Assembly: GCA_947258895.1 (NCBI GenBank)
Contig: CAMYKE010000050.1
Coordinates: 1 to 7,808, forward strand
Length of the DNA: 7,808 nucleotides
Source: an uncultured Pseudomonadales bacterium
GTDB taxonomy: Bacteria; Pseudomonadota; Gammaproteobacteria; Pseudomonadales; IMCC2047
Direction: 5' to 3'
The position numbers were made by a program, and so were the translations under genes. Of this stretch, positions 4,754 to 7,808 are shown piece by piece; positions within the stretch are counted from its first letter, which is position 1; each line of letters starts with the position of its first letter. Under the pieces are notes generated by a model. It was not told where the DNA came from and searched no databases. It saw only the letters and a list, made by a program, of their open reading frames with translations.

Positions 4754-7479
4754 GAAAAGTAAGCAAAAAAATATTTGGTAGCAAGAATGACCGCGAACTG
4801 AAGCGGATGGGCAAGGTTGTAAAGCGCATTAATGCTTTGGAAGAATCTACGGCTGCGCTTACCGACGCAGAGTTGCGTGCCAGGACCGGCGAATTCAAGA
4901 CGCGGGTTGAGCAGGGTGAAACGCTTGATCAAATCCTCCCGGAGGCATTTGCCGTGGTTCGCGAGGCGGCCCGGCGCGTGTTGGGTATGCGCCATTTCGA
5001 CATGCAGCTCATTGGCGGTATTACCCTGCATGAGGGCAGCATCGCCGAGATGCGTACCGGTGAAGGCAAAACCCTGGTCGCTACCCTGCCTGCATACCTG
5101 AATGCCCTTGGCGGCAATGGTGTGCATATTGTGACGGTAAACGACTACCTGGCAACGCGGGACGCCGGCTGGATGGGACCCGTCCATGAATTCCTGGGCC
5201 TTACCGTCGGGGTGGTCCGGTCGCAACAGGATTATGCGGACAAGCAGGCCGCCTATGCGGCTGACATTACCTACGGTACCAACAATGAATTCGGCTTTGA
5301 CTACCTGCGCGACAACATGGCCTTTAGTATCGAGCAGAAGGTCCAGCGGTCGTTAAACTTTGCGATCGTCGACGAGGTCGATTCAATCCTGATCGATGAA
5401 GCGCGCACGCCGTTGATTATTTCCGGAGCGGTGGAAGACAGCTCCAAGCTGTATACCGCAATTAACAAGATTATTCCCCGCCTGACCCAGACCGAGGAGC
5501 CTGAAAACGACGACCAGCCGGTGGATGGTGACTATTTCGTCAACGAAAAGAACCGTTCGGTCGAGCTGACCGAGCGCGGCCACCAGTACGTCGAGGAATT
5601 GTTACTCAAGAACGGATTGCTGCCGGAGGGGGAGAGTCTCTACTCGGCGCAGAACCTGACCTTGCTGCATCATGTCCACGCCGGCCTGAAAGCGCACGCG
5701 ATTTTCCAGCGGGATGTGGATTATATCGTTCAGGAAGGTGAAATCGTGATCGTCGACGAACACACTGGACGCACCATGCCCGGCCGGCGCTGGTCCGAGG
5801 GTATTCACCAGGCGGTTGAGGCCAAGGAGGGGGTCGCCATCCAGAACGAAAGCCAGACGCTCGCCTCGACTACTTTTCAAAATTACTTCCGCACGTACGA
5901 AAAGCTTGCCGGCATGACCGGGACCGCGGATACGGAAGCCTTTGAATTTCGTCAAATCTACGGGCTGCCGGTGGTGGTCATACCCACTAACAAGCCCATG
6001 GTACGTAAGGATTACAACGACCTCGTGTATCTCACGATGGCAGAGAAATTCGAAGCGATTGTCGCCGAGATCAAGGAGTGCATCGAAGCGCGGCGGCCGG
6101 TGCTCGTTGGTACCGCATCGGTTGAGGCCTCGGAGTTCGTGTCGGACCTGTTGAAGAAAGCCGGCGTGCAGCACAATGTGCTGAATGCCAAGCACCATGC
6201 TCGAGAAGCAGAGGTCATCGCACAGGCAGGCAAACCGGGGGTGGTGACGATCGCTACCAACATGGCCGGTCGTGGCACGGACATTGTGCTTGGTGGTAAC
6301 TGGGAATCCGAAGTCGCCCAGCTCGAGATTCCCGATGAAAGCCAGATCGAAAAGATCAAGGCCGACTGGAAACAGCGCCATACCGAAGTAATCGAGCGCG
6401 GTGGCCTGCATATTGTCGGTACCGAGCGGCACGAGTCGCGCCGCATCGACAACCAGCTGCGGGGCCGCTCCGGCCGTCAGGGTGACCCTGGATCGACCCG
6501 GTTTTTCCTTTCCCTGGAAGATAACCTGATGCGGATATTCGCCTCGGATCGGGTCAAGAACCTGATGCAGGCGCTGGGAATGGAGAAGGGTGAGGCAATC
6601 GAACACCGGATGGTCAGCAACGCGATTGAGAAAGCGCAGCGCAAGGTAGAGGGCCATAACTTCGATATCCGCAAGCAATTGCTGGAATATGATGACGTAG
6701 CGAACGACCAGCGGCGCGTGGTCTACCAGCAGCGCGACGAATTGATGGAGGCCGAGGATATTTCCGATATTATCGATTCCGTGCGCGACTCGGTAGTCAA
6801 TGAAGTGATCAATGACTATATTCCGCCCCAGAGTATCGAGGAACAGTGGGATATTGCCGGTCTGGAGGGGCAGCTCAAGGCGGAATTTCACCAGGAACTG
6901 CCTGTTCAGCAGTGGCTCGACGAGGCCGATACGCTGCACGAGGAATCGCTGCGGGCGCGCATTCTTGAAGAACTGGTCGCGGCCTATCGCGCCAAGGAAG
7001 AGACGATTGGCGCGCCGGTCATGCGTGGCTTCGAGAAGCAGGTAATGCTGCAGACCGTGGATACACGCTGGAAGGAGCATCTCGCGACCATGGATCATCT
7101 GCGGCAGGGCATCCACCTGCGGGGGTACGCGGCCAAGAACCCGAAGCAGGAATATAAACGTGAGGCTTTTAACCTGTTCCAGGAGTTGCTGGATAGCATC
7201 AAGCATGATGTTATCCGCATCCTGAGTTACGTGCAGGTGCAGCAGGAGTCCGAGCTTGAGATGCTGGAACGCAAGCGACGCGAGGAACAGCAGCAGATGC
7301 GCTTCCAGCATGCTGACGCGTCCGCGCTGGGCGGAGAAGATACTGGCGCAGAAGCGGCGGAGCCTGAAAAAACGCCGTTCGTACGTGGTTCCGAAAAGGT
7401 GGGTCGCAACGATCCCTGTCCCTGCGGGTCCGGCAAGAAGTACAAACGCTGCCACGGCAGCCTCAGCAAGACCGCGTGA
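4747..7479 (+). CDS. secA: Protein translocase motor ATPase SecA
   Basis: ATP-driven motor that pushes unfolded preproteins through the SecYEG channel; it cycles between cytoplasm and inner membrane. It is 910 aa, close to the 901 of E. coli. Motifs, with E. coli-like numbering: Walker A MRTGEGKT at 102-109 (K108), Walker B DEVD at 209-212, the preprotein cross-linking domain between roughly 220 and 370, [10 protein letters not shown] at 504-513, and the arginine-finger region [13 protein letters not shown] at 570-582. The helical scaffold and wing domains follow, then a variable acidic linker. The zinc-binding tail has C891, C893, C902 and H903, which binds SecB and phospholipids. All motor residues are present. 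The start is fixed by homology ([18 protein letters not shown]), although the ribosome-binding site is poor: the nearest purine run is AAGA, and GGGG lies 17 nt away inside a hairpin. Confidence 0.99.
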   Translation: MLGKVSKKIFGSKNDRELKRMGKVVKRINALEESTAALTDAELRARTGEFKTRVEQGETLDQILPEAFAVVREAARRVLGMRHFDMQLIGGITLHEGSIAEMRTGEGKTLVATLPAYLNALGGNGVHIVTVNDYLATRDAGWMGPVHEFLGLTVGVVRSQQDYADKQAAYAADITYGTNNEFGFDYLRDNMAFSIEQKVQRSLNFAIVDEVDSILIDEARTPLIISGAVEDSSKLYTAINKIIPRLTQTEEPENDDQPVDGDYFVNEKNRSVELTERGHQYVEELLLKNGLLPEGESLYSAQNLTLLHHVHAGLKAHAIFQRDVDYIVQEGEIVIVDEHTGRTMPGRRWSEGIHQAVEAKEGVAIQNESQTLASTTFQNYFRTYEKLAGMTGTADTEAFEFRQIYGLPVVVIPTNKPMVRKDYNDLVYLTMAEKFEAIVAEIKECIEARRPVLVGTASVEASEFVSDLLKKAGVQHNVLNAKHHAREAEVIAQAGKPGVVTIATNMAGRGTDIVLGGNWESEVAQLEIPDESQIEKIKADWKQRHTEVIERGGLHIVGTERHESRRIDNQLRGRSGRQGDPGSTRFFLSLEDNLMRIFASDRVKNLMQALGMEKGEAIEHRMVSNAIEKAQRKVEGHNFDIRKQLLEYDDVANDQRRVVYQQRDELMEAEDISDIIDSVRDSVVNEVINDYIPPQSIEEQWDIAGLEGQLKAEFHQELPVQQWLDEADTLHEESLRARILEELVAAYRAKEETIGAPVMRGFEKQVMLQTVDTRWKEHLATMDHLRQGIHLRGYAAKNPKQEYKREAFNLFQELLDSIKHDVIRILSYVQVQQESELEMLERKRREEQQQMRFQHADASALGGEDTGAEAAEPEKTPFVRGSEKVGRNDPCPCGSGKKYKRCHGSLSKTA

Positions 7480-7556
7480 GTGCTAGCCTGCTGCTGCCAG
7501 CCCACGCGCGCTGCGGTGAAACCGCCGCTTGCTGACGGCGTGACGGAGGGTGCCTG
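7480..7556 (+). other. secA-argJ spacer with a short stem-loop
   Basis: 77 nt. GCGGT (7513-7517) pairs with ACCGC (7521-7525) around GAA; no T-run follows, so it is not a convincing terminator. TGACGG occurs twice (7533-7538 and 7541-7546). No promoter stands out, so argJ may be read from the secA transcript. Confidence 0.35.
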
Positions 7557-7808
7557 ATGGCTACCGGGCCGAATGATTTTCCGCCGATGGCTGCCATCGA
7601 CGGCGTGCGATTGGGAACGGCAAGTGCAGGAATCAAGACAGCGGGGCGCAACGATGTACTGGTGATCGAGCTGGCGTCCAGCAGCACGGCAGCGGCCGTA
7701 TTCACCCAAAACGCATTTTGTGCGGCGCCGGTGACGGTAGCCAGGCAGAATCTGGCGAAAACCCGGCCCCGCTATTTGCTGGTCAACAGCGGCAACGCCA
7801 ACGCCGGT
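7557..7808 (+). CDS. argJ: Bifunctional glutamate N-acetyltransferase/ornithine acetyltransferase ArgJ, N-terminal part
   Basis: The first 84 codons of ArgJ, which moves the acetyl group from N-acetylornithine to glutamate in the cyclic arginine pathway and in some bacteria also makes N-acetylglutamate from acetyl-CoA. The frame runs off the window end with no stop. The start is ATG 7557, 6 nt after a strong GGAGGG (7545-7550). Family features seen are the early GVRLGTASAGIK stretch, the FTQNAFCAAPVTVARQNL block and the VNSGNANAG motif at the window edge. The autoproteolytic Ala-Thr site that makes the two chains lies beyond the window, so activity and mono- or bifunctionality cannot be judged. 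secA next to argJ is, from memory, also the pseudomonad order. Confidence 0.95.
   Translation, partial: MATGPNDFPPMAAIDGVRLGTASAGIKTAGRNDVLVIELASSSTAAAVFTQNAFCAAPVTVARQNLAKTRPRYLLVNSGNANAG

Noticed and set aside
5602..7455. A 617-codon frame antisense to secA
   Set aside because: It lies wholly opposite a highly conserved gene and shows no recognisable domain; long antisense frames are expected from the GC-rich third positions.
7513..7525. Terminator between secA and argJ
   Set aside because: The 5-bp stem has no T-run after it, so termination is not supported.
1..7808. CRISPR array, insertion sequence or prophage material
   Set aside because: No repeat-spacer periodicity, transposase, integrase or long terminal inverted repeats are visible. 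The region is core genome.

Overview
The window is the downstream end of a gammaproteobacterial division and cell-wall (dcw) cluster, running on through an accessory segment into secA and argJ. The order is 'ftsA - ftsZ - lpxC - (dciA, opposite strand) - M23 peptidase - secA - argJ'. All proteins read as ordinary, intact gammaproteobacterial family members. A DciA-type helicase-loader gene and a bifunctional-type argJ argue for a non-enteric gammaproteobacterium, because enterics use DnaC and ArgE instead. I cannot place the genus.

Layout. 1-377 is the C-terminus of FtsA, including its membrane-targeting helix. 448-1602 is FtsZ, complete with GTP-binding motifs and C-terminal peptide. 1603-1764 is a spacer with a probable extended -10 promoter and a small GC hairpin in the lpxC leader. 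1765-2676 is LpxC, followed by a good Rho-independent terminator. 2743-3222 on the minus strand is a DUF721/DciA protein converging on lpxC. 3223-3598 is a divergent spacer with no convincing gene but two inverted repeats. 3599-4528 is a membrane-anchored coiled-coil LytM (M23) peptidase with a complete zinc site. 4529-4746 is the secA leader. 4747-7479 is full-length SecA with its zinc-binding tail. 7557 to the window end is the start of argJ.

How the genes fit together. FtsA and FtsZ build the division ring, LpxC commits UDP-GlcNAc derivatives to lipid A, and the M23 protein probably acts on or regulates septal or lateral peptidoglycan. SecA powers export of envelope proteins. DciA (replication) and ArgJ (arginine synthesis) are neighbours rather than partners.

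The most interesting item is in the secA leader. An apparently unannotated 44-codon reading frame (4619-4753) starts at GTG with a Shine-Dalgarno sequence, encodes a basic then hydrophobic N-terminus, and ends by overlapping the secA start codon by 7 nt. secA itself has almost no ribosome-binding site, and a stable hairpin lies just upstream of it. This resembles, in position and logic, the SecM-secA arrangement of enterics, but the peptide is much shorter and lacks the canonical SecM arrest motif.
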